Assembly: GCF_000975155.1 (NCBI RefSeq)
Contig: NZ_BBRG01000005.1
Coordinates: forward strand, 1 to 64,000
DNA length: 64,000 bases
Direction: 5' to 3'
Source: Demequina globuliformis
GTDB taxonomy: Bacteria > Actinomycetota > Actinomycetes > Actinomycetales > Demequinaceae
In this document: piece by piece, positions 25,167 to 33,543 of the stretch
How positions within the stretch are numbered: position 1 is the first letter of the stretch
Layout: each line of letters begins with the position of its first letter
Notes under the pieces: model-generated
The model's input: the letters and a program-made list of their open reading frames with translations, nothing else
Databases searched by the model: none
Told to the model about the DNA's origin: nothing
Made by a program: the position numbers and the translations under genes

Positions 25167-26963
25167 CTAGCGCGCGCGATGCTTTCCTGCGTAGATCTCG
25201 TCGATGACTGGCGCGAAGTCCGCAAGTACGCGGCTGCGCTTCACCTTCAACGACGGAGTGAGATAACCGTTGTCGACGGTGAGGTCCTCGTCGAGAATGC
25301 GATACGCACGCACGGACTCGGCACGCGAGACATGAGAGTTGGCACGATCGATTGCCTTCTGAATCCGCGCAACGATGCGCGGATCACGGGCCGCCTCCGC
25401 GACCGTCATCGGCTCCATACCTTTGCCCTTCAGCCACCCAGGCAGGGCATCAGCGTCGAGCGTGAGCAATGCCGCGATGAAAGGTTGGTTGTCGCCCACG
25501 GCCACGCACTGTGAAATGAGCGCATATCCGCGGATCCCATCCTCGAGTTCTGCCGGCGAGACGTTCTTGCCTCCGGCCGTCACGATGATTTCCTTTTTGC
25601 GGCCCGTGATCTTGAGGTAGCCGTCGGCATCCTCGCTACCGAGATCACCGGTGTGGAACCAGCCGCCTTCCATCGCTTGCGCCGTAGCGTCAGCATTGCG
25701 GTGATACCCCTGGAAAAGCTGCTCACCGCGCATGAGGATCTCGCCGTCATCCGCGATTTTCACCTCGAGTCCAGGGAGCACTGGCCCCACGGTGCCGATC
25801 TTCGACTTCGACGGCAGGTTGACATGCGAAGCTGCGTTCGTCTCCGTCAGGCCATAGCCCTCCAAGACCTTGATGCCCAGACCTCCATAGAAGTAGCCCA
25901 GGCGGTCGCCCAAAGGTGACCCGCCGGAGATTGCCCAGCGCACCCGCCCGCCCAGGAGCCCACGAATTTTCTTCAGCACCAGCGCATCGGCCGCAGCGTG
26001 GCGCAGCTTGAGGCCCATGCCAGGGCCGCGGTCGCTTTCGAGCGCGCGGGCGTAGTCCATCGACTGCTTGGCAGCCCACCGGAAGATCTTCACCTTGCCG
26101 TCCGCCGCAGCCTTCTGCTCAGCGCCGTTGTAGACCTTCTCGAACACGCGCGGGACAGCAAGCAGGAGCGTGGGGCGCATCGTGCCGATGAGGGGGACCA
26201 GCCTGGAGGAGTCCGGACAGTAGCCAATGACGAGCCCGCCGTGCAGCAGCGCGAATTGGACAAGGCGCGCGAGCGAATGAGCGAGCGTCAAGAACAGCAC
26301 AGTCGACGCGTCTTTCTCGTACACGACCTCACTCATGGTGTCGACCAGACCAAGGGTGTGCCGGACGTAGGAGAACTGCGTGAGTTCCACGCCCTTCGGC
26401 AGCCCGGTGGTGCCTGACGTGTACATGATCGTGGCCAGAGTGTCGTGTGTCACCGTCGCGAGACGGGCCTCGAGTTCAGCATCGCTGATGGAAGTGCCGG
26501 CCGTGGCGAAGGCCTCCATGGCGCCGTCGTCGATCGACACCACCCGCTCCAGCGGCGTCGTGCCTCCATCCAGCACCGCCGTGGCCCGTTCCACGTGCGC
26601 GGCCTGCTCGGCTATCACGAGGCTCACGCCAGCGTCGCGGCAGATCCACTCGATCTGACCCACGGAAGACGTGTCGTAAATGGGCACTGGGATGGCCCCG
26701 GCTGTCATGATCGCGAGGTCTGCGACAGTCCACTCCCATCGCGTACGCCCCAAAATGGCGACCTTGTCGCCTGCCCCCACACCTGAAGCCATGAGACCCT
26801 TGGCGACGGCATCGACCTGCGCCCGCGCCTGCGCACCCGTGACGTCGTCCCACGAGTCGTCGTCACGAGGGTTGCGTACCACCACCTTGTCAGCACGCTC
26901 GTGCCAGGTGCGACGCACCACGGCGACAATGTGCGGAGGGTAGACGGAGTCCGGAGAAGGCAT
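25167..26963 (-). CDS. Long-chain acyl-CoA synthetase (AMP-binding)
   Basis: A 598-residue adenylate-forming enzyme of the FadD15 type. The P-loop IMYTSGTTGLPKGVELTQ, the GYGLTETNAAS motif, HTGDLG and the hinge GRKKEIIVTAGGKNVSP are intact, with a C-terminal catalytic-lysine region (NGYLTPSLKVKRSRVLADF). It activates fatty acids to acyl-CoA for lipid synthesis or degradation. The start was moved to ATG 26963 (MPSPDSVYPPHIV) because the long reading overlaps the ROK gene on the other strand. The ribosome site is weak. It is divergent from the ROK kinase; M. tuberculosis also has fadD15 in this neighbourhood. Confidence 0.92.
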   Translation of the reverse strand: MPSPDSVYPPHIVAVVRRTWHERADKVVVRNPRDDDSWDDVTGAQARAQVDAVAKGLMASGVGAGDKVAILGRTRWEWTVADLAIMTAGAIPVPIYDTSSVGQIEWICRDAGVSLVIAEQAAHVERATAVLDGGTTPLERVVSIDDGAMEAFATAGTSISDAELEARLATVTHDTLATIMYTSGTTGLPKGVELTQFSYVRHTLGLVDTMSEVVYEKDASTVLFLTLAHSLARLVQFALLHGGLVIGYCPDSSRLVPLIGTMRPTLLLAVPRVFEKVYNGAEQKAAADGKVKIFRWAAKQSMDYARALESDRGPGMGLKLRHAAADALVLKKIRGLLGGRVRWAISGGSPLGDRLGYFYGGLGIKVLEGYGLTETNAASHVNLPSKSKIGTVGPVLPGLEVKIADDGEILMRGEQLFQGYHRNADATAQAMEGGWFHTGDLGSEDADGYLKITGRKKEIIVTAGGKNVSPAELEDGIRGYALISQCVAVGDNQPFIAALLTLDADALPGWLKGKGMEPMTVAEAARDPRIVARIQKAIDRANSHVSRAESVRAYRILDEDLTVDNGYLTPSLKVKRSRVLADFAPVIDEIYAGKHRAR

Positions 26964-27051
26964 GTGCTGACTTTCTGGGCAAACGGGTCGGTCGCGCTCA
27001 CGATACCCTTTTGTCAGTCCCACCACTTGACCTGCGAGGAGTGCAATCGGC

Positions 27052-28017
27052 ATGCATGCTGTCGGCGTCGACATTGGCGGAACCAAGATCGCCGTAGGGG
27101 TCGTGGGGGATGACGGCCAGATCCTGGCCAAGACCCGCCGCCCCACTCACCCAGAGGACCCTGCGAGCATCGATGCTGCTATCGCCGATGCCGTGGCGGA
27201 GCTGGCGGCGGAATACGAGTTTCGCTCGATTGGGCTTGCAGCGGCAGGTTTCGTGTCCGCCGACCGCGAGCGAGTGCTGTTCGCGCCGAACATCGCGTGG
27301 CGTGAGTACCCCCTTGCACACAAGGTGGCCGCGGCGATTGGGCGCGACGACGTGCACGTGGTTGTCGAAAACGACGCCAATGCCGCCGGATGGGCTGAGT
27401 TCATGTACGGCCCGGCCAAGGACGCGGGCAGCATGGTGATGCTCACGATCGGCACAGGACTGGGCGGTGCCATCATCTCGGATGGGGCGCTGGTGCGCGG
27501 CTCTGCAGGCTTCGCGGCTGAACTCGGGCACGTGCGCGTGGTTCCGGATGGACACCCGTGTGGCTGCGGTCACCGTGGGTGCTGGGAGCAGTACGCGTCC
27601 GGGTCCGCATTGGTGCGCGAAGCCAAGCGCGCGGCGAGCGAGCGCTCAGTCCGCGCAGCGGGTCTGATCCGCCTTGCTGGCGGTGACCCCGCCGCAATCA
27701 AGGGGCCCCACGTGACGGAAGCGGCCGCCGAGGGTGACGAACTGGGCGTTGAACTGCTCCACGAGCTTGGCGTGTGGATCGGTGCAGGCGCGGCGTCACT
27801 GTCGGCTGTGTTGGATCCGGAGATGTATGTGATCGGCGGGGGAGTAGTCGCCGCCGGGGACATGATCCTTGGCCCAGCGCGAGAGGCCTACAGTTCGCAT
27901 CTGCCCGCGAGCGGTCACCGTCCCCTCGCACCCATCGTCGCAGCGTCGATGGGTAATGACGCCGGCATCGTGGGCGCCGCAGCGCTCGCGCGCGAAGCGG
28001 ATCAGCCAGGCGAGTAG
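27052..28017 (+). CDS. ROK-family glucokinase
   Basis: A 321-residue sugar kinase. The ATP phosphate motif is VGVDIGGTKIAVG, the ROK catalytic loop ENDANAAGWAE with Asp as base, and TIGTGLGGAIISDG the second phosphate motif. The zinc motif HVRVVPDGHPCGCGHRGCWEQYASG marks the ROK family. Sequence alone does not say ATP or polyphosphate dependence; the polyphosphate enzyme (PpgK) is usually shorter and lacks the Cys-rich loop, so ATP is favoured. GAGGAG 10 bases before ATG 27052 marks the start. With the PPi-phosphofructokinase downstream it outlines the top of glycolysis. Confidence 0.9.
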   Translation: MHAVGVDIGGTKIAVGVVGDDGQILAKTRRPTHPEDPASIDAAIADAVAELAAEYEFRSIGLAAAGFVSADRERVLFAPNIAWREYPLAHKVAAAIGRDDVHVVVENDANAAGWAEFMYGPAKDAGSMVMLTIGTGLGGAIISDGALVRGSAGFAAELGHVRVVPDGHPCGCGHRGCWEQYASGSALVREAKRAASERSVRAAGLIRLAGGDPAAIKGPHVTEAAAEGDELGVELLHELGVWIGAGAASLSAVLDPEMYVIGGGVVAAGDMILGPAREAYSSHLPASGHRPLAPIVAASMGNDAGIVGAAALAREADQPGE

Positions 28018-28031
28018 TCTGAACCGGGAGG

Positions 28032-28037
28032 CACACT
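28032..28037 (+). promoter_or_regulatory. -10 box CACACT for the acyltransferase
   Basis: CACACT, CGCACT, then ATG 28044. It lies only 15 bases past the ROK stop, so read-through from the ROK gene is also likely. Confidence 0.25.
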
Positions 28038-28043
28038 CGCACT

Positions 28044-28775
28044 ATGTACTACCGCTTGTTCAAACATGCGCTCATCGGTCCGCCGGTGAAGGCGTATTAC
28101 CGTCCCTGGGTTGAGGGTGAGGACAACGTCCCCGACACCGGGGGCGCGATTCTGGCGAGCAACCACTTGTCGTTCTCTGACTCGGTCTTTCTCCCCCTGG
28201 TTCTCAAGCGCAAAGTTGTCTTTCTGGGCAAGGCGGAGTACTTCACAGGCAAGGGCCCCAAGGGATGGGCTACCCGCGCTTTCATGGAGGGAGTGGGCGT
28301 CATCCCCGTCCACCGTGGTGGCGGACGTGCCTCCGAGGCCGCCCTCCGGACAGGCCTCCAAGCGCTCCAGGCCGGTGAGTTGCTCGGCATCTATCCCGAA
28401 GGGACGCGGAGCCCAGACGGGCGCCTGTACCGCGGCAAAACGGGCGTGGCGCGCATGGCCATCGAGGCCGGTGTGCCGATTGTTCCCGTCGCGATGATCG
28501 ACACCGACATTGCGCAACCGATCGGCCAGCGGGTGCCTTCCCGCCACCCGATCGGCGTCAAGATCGGTGAACCCATCCGCATCGAGGCCTATGCCGGCCG
28601 CCAAGAAGACCGCGACGCCCTGCGCGAGTTGACGGACATCGTCATGCGAGCCATCGCGGACTTGTCCGGTCAGGAGTATGTGGAACGCGACGCCGCGCAG
28701 TACAAGCGCGAACTTGAACGTCAGGCCCGTGACGCCGGAATCGCGGGGCCCGAAGACGATCTCCCTGGGGCGTAG
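28044..28775 (+). CDS. 1-acyl-sn-glycerol-3-phosphate acyltransferase family protein
   Basis: A 243-residue PlsC-family acyltransferase that adds the second acyl chain to make phosphatidic acid. The H-x4-D motif is NHLSFSDS (residues 34-41) and the substrate motif is YPEGTRSPDGRLYRGKTGVA. VPIVPVAMIDT is the family's block IV. It probably has a single membrane-associated N-terminal region and no clear TM helix. M. tuberculosis Rv2182c lies in the matching neighbourhood. The acyl-CoA ligase two genes away can supply its donor. Confidence 0.9.
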   Translation: MYYRLFKHALIGPPVKAYYRPWVEGEDNVPDTGGAILASNHLSFSDSVFLPLVLKRKVVFLGKAEYFTGKGPKGWATRAFMEGVGVIPVHRGGGRASEAALRTGLQALQAGELLGIYPEGTRSPDGRLYRGKTGVARMAIEAGVPIVPVAMIDTDIAQPIGQRVPSRHPIGVKIGEPIRIEAYAGRQEDRDALRELTDIVMRAIADLSGQEYVERDAAQYKRELERQARDAGIAGPEDDLPGA

Positions 28776-28797
28776 GCGCACGTACGAGCGCTCCCCC

Positions 28798-28803
28798 TAG
28801 AAT
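28798..28803 (+). promoter_or_regulatory. -10 box TAGAAT for pfp
   Basis: TAGAAT is close to consensus and 38 bases before ATG 28842, so this message has a leader with an AAAGG ribosome site. The downstream DAHP synthase starts 3 bases after the pfp stop and shares it. Confidence 0.5.
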
Positions 28804-28841
28804 GCTTGCAAGACCACCATCCCTGCCACGAAAGGTAAGTC

Positions 28842-30041
28842 ATGTCGGTTCGCCGCGTCGCCCTGCTCACTGCGGGCGGTTTCGCCCCGTGCCTGTCCTC
28901 CGCCGTCGGAGGCCTCATCGAGCGCTACACCGAGATCGCGCCCGAGGTTGAGATCATCGCTTATCAGCACGGCTATTGGGGACTGCTGCAGGGCAAGTAC
29001 GTCGAGGTGACGGACACGGTCCGCGAGAAGGCCGGCCTGCTGCACGAGTTTGGTGGCTCACCCATTGGCAACTCCCGTGTGAAGTTGACCAACTATGAGG
29101 ACTGCTTCAAGCGCGGCCTCGTCGAGGAGGGGCAGAACCCGCTGGAGGCTGCCGCCGAGCAGTTGAAGGCCGACGGCGTTGACGTGCTGCACACCATTGG
29201 TGGCGACGACACCAACACGACCGCCGCAGACCTCGCGGCATACCTGCACGAGAACGACTACGAGCTCACCGTCGTGGGTCTGCCAAAGACCATCGACAAC
29301 GACGTGGTGCCCATCAAGCAGTCGCTGGGTGCCTGGACCGCTGCCGAGCAGGCGTCTGAGTTCGCACAGAACGTGATCGGCGAGCACCGTTCCGGACCAC
29401 GCATGCTGATCATCCACGAGGTGATGGGCCGCGCGTGCGGGTGGCTCACCGCCGCCGCCGGCATGAAGTACCGCCAGTGGCTTGACACCCAGGAGTGGTT
29501 GCCCGAGATCGGTCTGTCCAAGGAACGGTGGGACATCCACGCGCTGTACGTCCCCGAGCAGAAGCTCGACTTGGATGCCGAGGCCGAGCGCCTCAAGGCA
29601 GTGATGGACGAGGTCGGCAACGTCAACATCTTCCTGTCGGAAGGTGCAGGTGTGCCTGAGATCATCGCCGAGATTGAAGAGGCTGGCGGCGAGGTCGAGA
29701 AGGACCCGTTTGGCCACGTCAAGCTCGACACCATCAACCCCGGTCAGTGGTTCGCGAAGCAGTTCGCTGAGCGTCTGGGCGCCGAGAAGGTCATGGTGCA
29801 GAAGTCTGGCTACTACTCGCGTGCCGCCAAGGCCAACGCGGAGGACCTGCGCCTCATCAAGTCGATGACGGACCTCGCGGTCGAGTGTGCCCTGCGCGGC
29901 GAGGCCGGCGTGATTGGTCACGACGAGGAAGACGGCAACCGTCTCAAGGCGATCGAGTTCCCGCGCATCGCCGGCCACAAGCCTTTCGACACCGAGACCG
30001 ACTGGTACCGCCAGACCCTCGCTGACATTGGGCAGGCCTAA
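28842..30041 (+). CDS. pfp: Pyrophosphate-dependent 6-phosphofructokinase
   Basis: A 399-residue phosphofructokinase. Donor specificity is read from two places: TIGGDDTNTTA carries Asp (123) where ATP enzymes have Gly, and GLPKTIDND has Lys149 before TIDND. Both are PPi-enzyme hallmarks. MGRACGWLTAAAG and GHKPFDTETDWYRQ are typical of this actinobacterial group. The reaction is reversible, so it can serve both glycolysis and gluconeogenesis and saves ATP. It is followed directly by DAHP synthase, linking sugar phosphate flow to aromatic synthesis. Confidence 0.93.
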   Translation: MSVRRVALLTAGGFAPCLSSAVGGLIERYTEIAPEVEIIAYQHGYWGLLQGKYVEVTDTVREKAGLLHEFGGSPIGNSRVKLTNYEDCFKRGLVEEGQNPLEAAAEQLKADGVDVLHTIGGDDTNTTAADLAAYLHENDYELTVVGLPKTIDNDVVPIKQSLGAWTAAEQASEFAQNVIGEHRSGPRMLIIHEVMGRACGWLTAAAGMKYRQWLDTQEWLPEIGLSKERWDIHALYVPEQKLDLDAEAERLKAVMDEVGNVNIFLSEGAGVPEIIAEIEEAGGEVEKDPFGHVKLDTINPGQWFAKQFAERLGAEKVMVQKSGYYSRAAKANAEDLRLIKSMTDLAVECALRGEAGVIGHDEEDGNRLKAIEFPRIAGHKPFDTETDWYRQTLADIGQA

Positions 30042-30044
30042 TCG

Positions 30045-31391
30045 ATGAGTGAGGCAGCCCTGGAGGCCGCCGGAGTCGACTCGTACCTCTCGTGCGCCGC
30101 GAAGCAGCAGCCCACGTGGCCAGACGCTGACGCGCTTGCGCGTGTGAGCGAGCGGCTGCGTGCGGTGCCGCCGCTTGTGTTTGCGGGAGAGGCAGACGTT
30201 CTTCGAGAGCAGCTCGCTGCGGCAGGACGAGGCGAAGCCTTTGTTCTGCAAGGTGGCGACTGCGCGGAGATCTTCGCTGAGGCGACGGCCGATCGGATCC
30301 GCAACAAGATCAAGACCATCCTGCAGATGGCCGTCATCCTGACCTACGGTGCCTCGACGCCTGTCGTCAAGCTCGGTCGCATGGCTGGTCAGTATGCCAA
30401 GCCGCGCTCGGCAGACACCGAGACGCGTGACGGCGTCACGCTTCCCGCCTATCGCGGCGACATCGTGAACAGTTTCGCGTTCAATGAGGAGTCCCGGGTT
30501 CCGAACCCGGAGCGCCTGATGGACGCCTATCATGTCTCCGCGTCCACGCTTAATCTGATGCGCGCGTTCACGCAGGGTGGTTTTGCCGACCTGCGCAGCG
30601 TGCATGCGTGGAACCAGGGCTTTGCCTCGAACCCCGCCAACGCCAAGTATGAGGAGATGGCGCGGCAGATCGACCGTGCCGTGCGCTTCATGGCCGCGGC
30701 CGGGGGAGACTTCGACGCTCTCAAGACCGTGGAGTTGTTCTCGAGCCACGAGGCCTTGCTGCTCGACTACGAGCGCGCGCTCACCCGCATCGACTCGCGG
30801 TCAGGGGAGGCCTACGACACCTCGGCTCACTTCTTGTGGATCGGCGAACGCACCCGCGAGCTGGACGGTGCCCACGTGGAGTTCATGTCGAAGATTCGCA
30901 ACCCCATTGGGGTCAAGTTGGGGCCCACGGCCACTGGAGCGGATGCGCTCGCGCTGGCGGAGCGCCTCAATCCCGACAACGTTCCCGGACGCCTCACCTT
31001 CGTGGCGCGTATGGGTGCGGACAAGGTGCGGGACCAGTTGCCGCCGTTGGTGGAGGCCGTCCGCAACGCGGGAGTCACGGCGACGTGGCTCACTGATCCG
31101 ATGCATGGCAACACCTTCACCTCGGAGTCCGGCTACAAGACCCGTCGCTTCGACACAATCCTGGACGAGGTCCGCGGTTTCTTCGAGGTGCACCGCGACC
31201 TGGGGACTGTCCCAGGCGGCCTCCACGTCGAGCTCACTGGCGACGACGTGACCGAGGTCATGGGTGGGACTGAGGCGATTGACGATGACGGCCTGGCCGC
31301 ACGCTATGAGACCAAGGTCGACCCGCGCTTGAACCACTGGCAGTCCTTGGAGATGGCGTTCCAGGTCTCTGAGCTCCTGGGCGCACGCTGA
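30045..31391 (+). CDS. 3-deoxy-7-phosphoheptulonate synthase, class II
   Basis: First enzyme of the shikimate pathway, joining PEP and erythrose 4-phosphate. At 448 residues it is the plant-like class II form that actinobacteria use. Motifs include VLQGGDCAEIF (metal Cys), GRMAGQYAKPRS, YRGDIVNSF, GIRNPIGVKLGPT region and DPMHGNT, with GGLHVELTGDDVTEVMGGTEA near the end. It corresponds in position to M. tuberculosis AroG (Rv2178c). It starts 3 bases after the pfp stop, so the two are translated from one message. A strong hairpin follows. Confidence 0.95.
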   Translation: MSEAALEAAGVDSYLSCAAKQQPTWPDADALARVSERLRAVPPLVFAGEADVLREQLAAAGRGEAFVLQGGDCAEIFAEATADRIRNKIKTILQMAVILTYGASTPVVKLGRMAGQYAKPRSADTETRDGVTLPAYRGDIVNSFAFNEESRVPNPERLMDAYHVSASTLNLMRAFTQGGFADLRSVHAWNQGFASNPANAKYEEMARQIDRAVRFMAAAGGDFDALKTVELFSSHEALLLDYERALTRIDSRSGEAYDTSAHFLWIGERTRELDGAHVEFMSKIRNPIGVKLGPTATGADALALAERLNPDNVPGRLTFVARMGADKVRDQLPPLVEAVRNAGVTATWLTDPMHGNTFTSESGYKTRRFDTILDEVRGFFEVHRDLGTVPGGLHVELTGDDVTEVMGGTEAIDDDGLAARYETKVDPRLNHWQSLEMAFQVSELLGAR

Positions 31392-31418
31392 CACCTGGGT
31401 TCCGCGGAACCGCCTTGC

Positions 31419-31459
31419 TGGAGGGCCGATGCCAGGGTGACCCTGGCATCGGCCCTCCA
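31419..31459 (+). terminator. 19-bp hairpin after pfp-DAHP synthase
   Basis: TGGAGGGCCGATGCCAGGG (31419-31437) pairs perfectly with 31441-31459 around a 3-base TGA loop. It is the longest perfect stem in the window and lies 27 bases past the stop. Confidence 0.75.
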
Positions 31460-31463
31460 GAAA

Positions 31464-31507
31464 CGTTTGAGAGCCCCGCGCCGTAACCGGCACGGGGCTC
31501 TCAAACG
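31464..31507 (-). terminator. Hairpin after the PASTA kinase gene
   Basis: CGTTTGAGAGCCCCG (31464-31478) pairs perfectly with CGGGGCTCTCAAACG (31493-31507); GCCG/CGGC extends the stem to a TAAC loop. It lies 12 bases past the kinase stop. Confidence 0.7.
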
Positions 31508-31518
31508 TAGTGGGGTCG

Positions 31519-33468
31519 CTAGTACTCGAGGTAGATCTCGGAGCCGCGCTCGACCTCAGAATTCGGTGACGGCACCATGTTGTACACGCGAGTAGTGAAG
31601 TTCCACGGGTTGTCATCTCCGGATACCGTGAGGCCAAGGCCCTCCAGCTGCGTCACGGCGTCGCTGTACTCGTCGCCGCGCACGTCGGGCACCGTGATGA
31701 GGGGGTAGCCCTCGGAGACCGTCAGCGTCAGGTCCTGGGTGCGCACACCCTCTGAGCCGGCTTCCGCGCTTTGCTCGAAGACTTGGCCAGGATCCACAAC
31801 GTCCGTGCGCGCGTAATCGATGGTGGGCGAGATGGCGTACTCCGCCAGCGTGGCGACGGCCGCCTCCTCCGTCATGCCAGTGAGGTCTGGGATGGTGATG
31901 GGTTCGGGACCATCGGAAACCGTGAGCTCGACGGTGGTGTCGTGATCCACGACTTCACCGGCCGCTGGGCTGACCGACAGCACCTCTCCCGCTGGCACCG
32001 TGTCCGAATGCTGCAATACGGGGTCTGCCAGGGGGAAACCCGCATCCGCGAGCTGCGCTTCTGCCTCATCCGCCGACGATCCCACCACTGCGGGAACTTC
32101 AACCTGCTCCTTGCCCAGCGACACATTGACCGTGATCTGCGCATTGTCGAGCGCGCGTTCTTGCCCGCCGGGATCGGTCGACACCACGTAACCCGTGGCG
32201 ATCGCATCGTCGTAGACCTCATTGATGTCTACGGTGAAGCCCAAATTCTCAAGGGTGTCGGTGGCTGCTTGCTCCGCCTGTCCGGAGACATCAGGCACGG
32301 TGGTGTAGGCGCCAGGGCCTACGGCCTGGTACCACCACAGTGCGGCGACGCCCAAGACGACGACGGTCGCGGTGACTGCGGCGATCCACCAGGCGGTGCG
32401 GTGAGAAGAGCGCTCGGGTTCGGTCGCCTCTGGGTCATCGTCCCCGAAAACCTCGCCATACACCGCGACATCCGTAGCGGCGCCATCCAGACCGATGGGC
32501 AGTGCGATGGTCGAACCGGAGGGTGGCTCCTCCAGGACCGCGGTGGCGTCGGCGTCTTGCACGGCCTCTGTTGCCCCGGACGGTGGTTCTGCGCGGCGGG
32601 CGAGGGTGGGGTCATCCAGTCCCTGATGCATAGTCCGGACCGCGTGCAGCGCTGCTGCGGCGTCCGCTGGCCGAGCGTCAGCGACGCGTGCGGTGAAGGA
32701 GGCGATCAGTTCGTCAATGTCGCCTGGAAGCCAGGCAACTTGCGACGACGGCGCGGGAACATCTTCGTGGACGTTGCGCGACGCGAGCGCGAGTGCGGTG
32801 TTCGCCGTGAACGGTTGGCGCCCGGTGATGAGCTCGTACAACAGGATGCCGCAGGCGTAGACGTCTGTGCGGGTGTCTGCGGTCCCATGGGTCACCAGCT
32901 CGGGAGCCAGATACGCAACCGTGCCCAGCAGCATCCCGGTCGTGGAACTCGTGACCTCGGTGACCGCGCGAGCGAGACCGAAGTCGGTGAGCTTGGGTTC
33001 GCCATCGGAGTCAAGGAGGACATTCTCGGGCTTGAGGTCGCGGTGGACAAGTCCCTCTCGATGCGCCGCTGACAGTGCAGTGAGGACCTTCTCAACGACG
33101 TCGAGGGCGTCGCCAATCGCGAGTGGGCCCGTACGCGTCATGAACTGACGCAGGTTCTCACCCTCGACGTATTCCATCGTGAGGTAGGAGACGGTGCCAT
33201 CCACGCCCTGGTCGTAGACGCGCACCATTCCGGGGTGGGTGAGCCGTGCCGCGGCCTTGGCCTCACGGCGGAACCTCGAGGAAAAATCCGCCTCGGACGC
33301 GTCGGCAGCGAGGTGCGGATGCATGACCTTGAGGGCGACGGTGCGCTCGAGGTGCTTGTCAAAGGCGACATAGACAGTCGCCATGCCACCCGCTGCGATG
33401 CGTTCGCGCACCTCATAGCGGCCGTCGATGAGACGGCCGATCAGCGGATCAGTCATGGTGTCAGACAC
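31519..33468 (-). CDS. pknL: PASTA-domain Ser/Thr protein kinase
   Basis: A 649-residue membrane kinase. Cytosolic kinase domain residues 17-280: AAGGMATVYVA P-loop, Lys47, HRDLKPEN catalytic loop (142-149), DFGLA (162-166) and YLAPE. A disordered linker precedes one transmembrane helix (about 358-380, WWIAAVTATVVVLGVAALWW), then four extracytoplasmic PASTA repeats to the C terminus. PASTA domains sense muropeptides or lipid II. The order kinase / LysM hydrolase / Rv2175c-like protein / polyprenyl synthase matches the M. tuberculosis PknL region, hence the name. GTG 33468 sits 6 bases after TAGAAT with no ribosome site. Confidence 0.92.
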   Translation of the reverse strand: MSDTMTDPLIGRLIDGRYEVRERIAAGGMATVYVAFDKHLERTVALKVMHPHLAADASEADFSSRFRREAKAAARLTHPGMVRVYDQGVDGTVSYLTMEYVEGENLRQFMTRTGPLAIGDALDVVEKVLTALSAAHREGLVHRDLKPENVLLDSDGEPKLTDFGLARAVTEVTSSTTGMLLGTVAYLAPELVTHGTADTRTDVYACGILLYELITGRQPFTANTALALASRNVHEDVPAPSSQVAWLPGDIDELIASFTARVADARPADAAAALHAVRTMHQGLDDPTLARRAEPPSGATEAVQDADATAVLEEPPSGSTIALPIGLDGAATDVAVYGEVFGDDDPEATEPERSSHRTAWWIAAVTATVVVLGVAALWWYQAVGPGAYTTVPDVSGQAEQAATDTLENLGFTVDINEVYDDAIATGYVVSTDPGGQERALDNAQITVNVSLGKEQVEVPAVVGSSADEAEAQLADAGFPLADPVLQHSDTVPAGEVLSVSPAAGEVVDHDTTVELTVSDGPEPITIPDLTGMTEEAAVATLAEYAISPTIDYARTDVVDPGQVFEQSAEAGSEGVRTQDLTLTVSEGYPLITVPDVRGDEYSDAVTQLEGLGLTVSGDDNPWNFTTRVYNMVPSPNSEVERGSEIYLEY

Positions 33469-33474
33469 GGCTAC

Positions 33475-33480
33475 ATTCTA
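33475..33480 (-). promoter_or_regulatory. -10 box TAGAAT for pknL
   Basis: Minus strand TAGAAT, GTAGCC, GTG 33468: a near-consensus -10 at exact leaderless spacing. Confidence 0.6.
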
Positions 33481-33490
33481 GAGGCGGACG

Positions 33491-33516
33491 ACCGCGCAGC
33501 CGGGTGGCTACGCGGT
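33491..33516 (-). terminator. Hairpin after the LysM/transglycosylase gene
   Basis: ACCGCG plus AGCC (33491-33501) pairs with GGCT plus CGCGGT (33506-33516) across one C/A mismatch and a GGGT loop. It separates the LysM gene from the pknL promoter. Confidence 0.45.
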
Positions 33517-33543
33517 GCGCCGCGATAGTGAGGGACAGGGGTA

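Noticed and set aside
29058-30749. 563-residue minus-strand reading frame over pfp and DAHP synthase
   Set aside because: Both forward genes carry complete motifs; the reverse frame shows only composition bias.
31771-33072. 433-residue plus-strand frame opposite pknL
   Set aside because: Antisense to the kinase and PASTA coding region; no recognisable domain.
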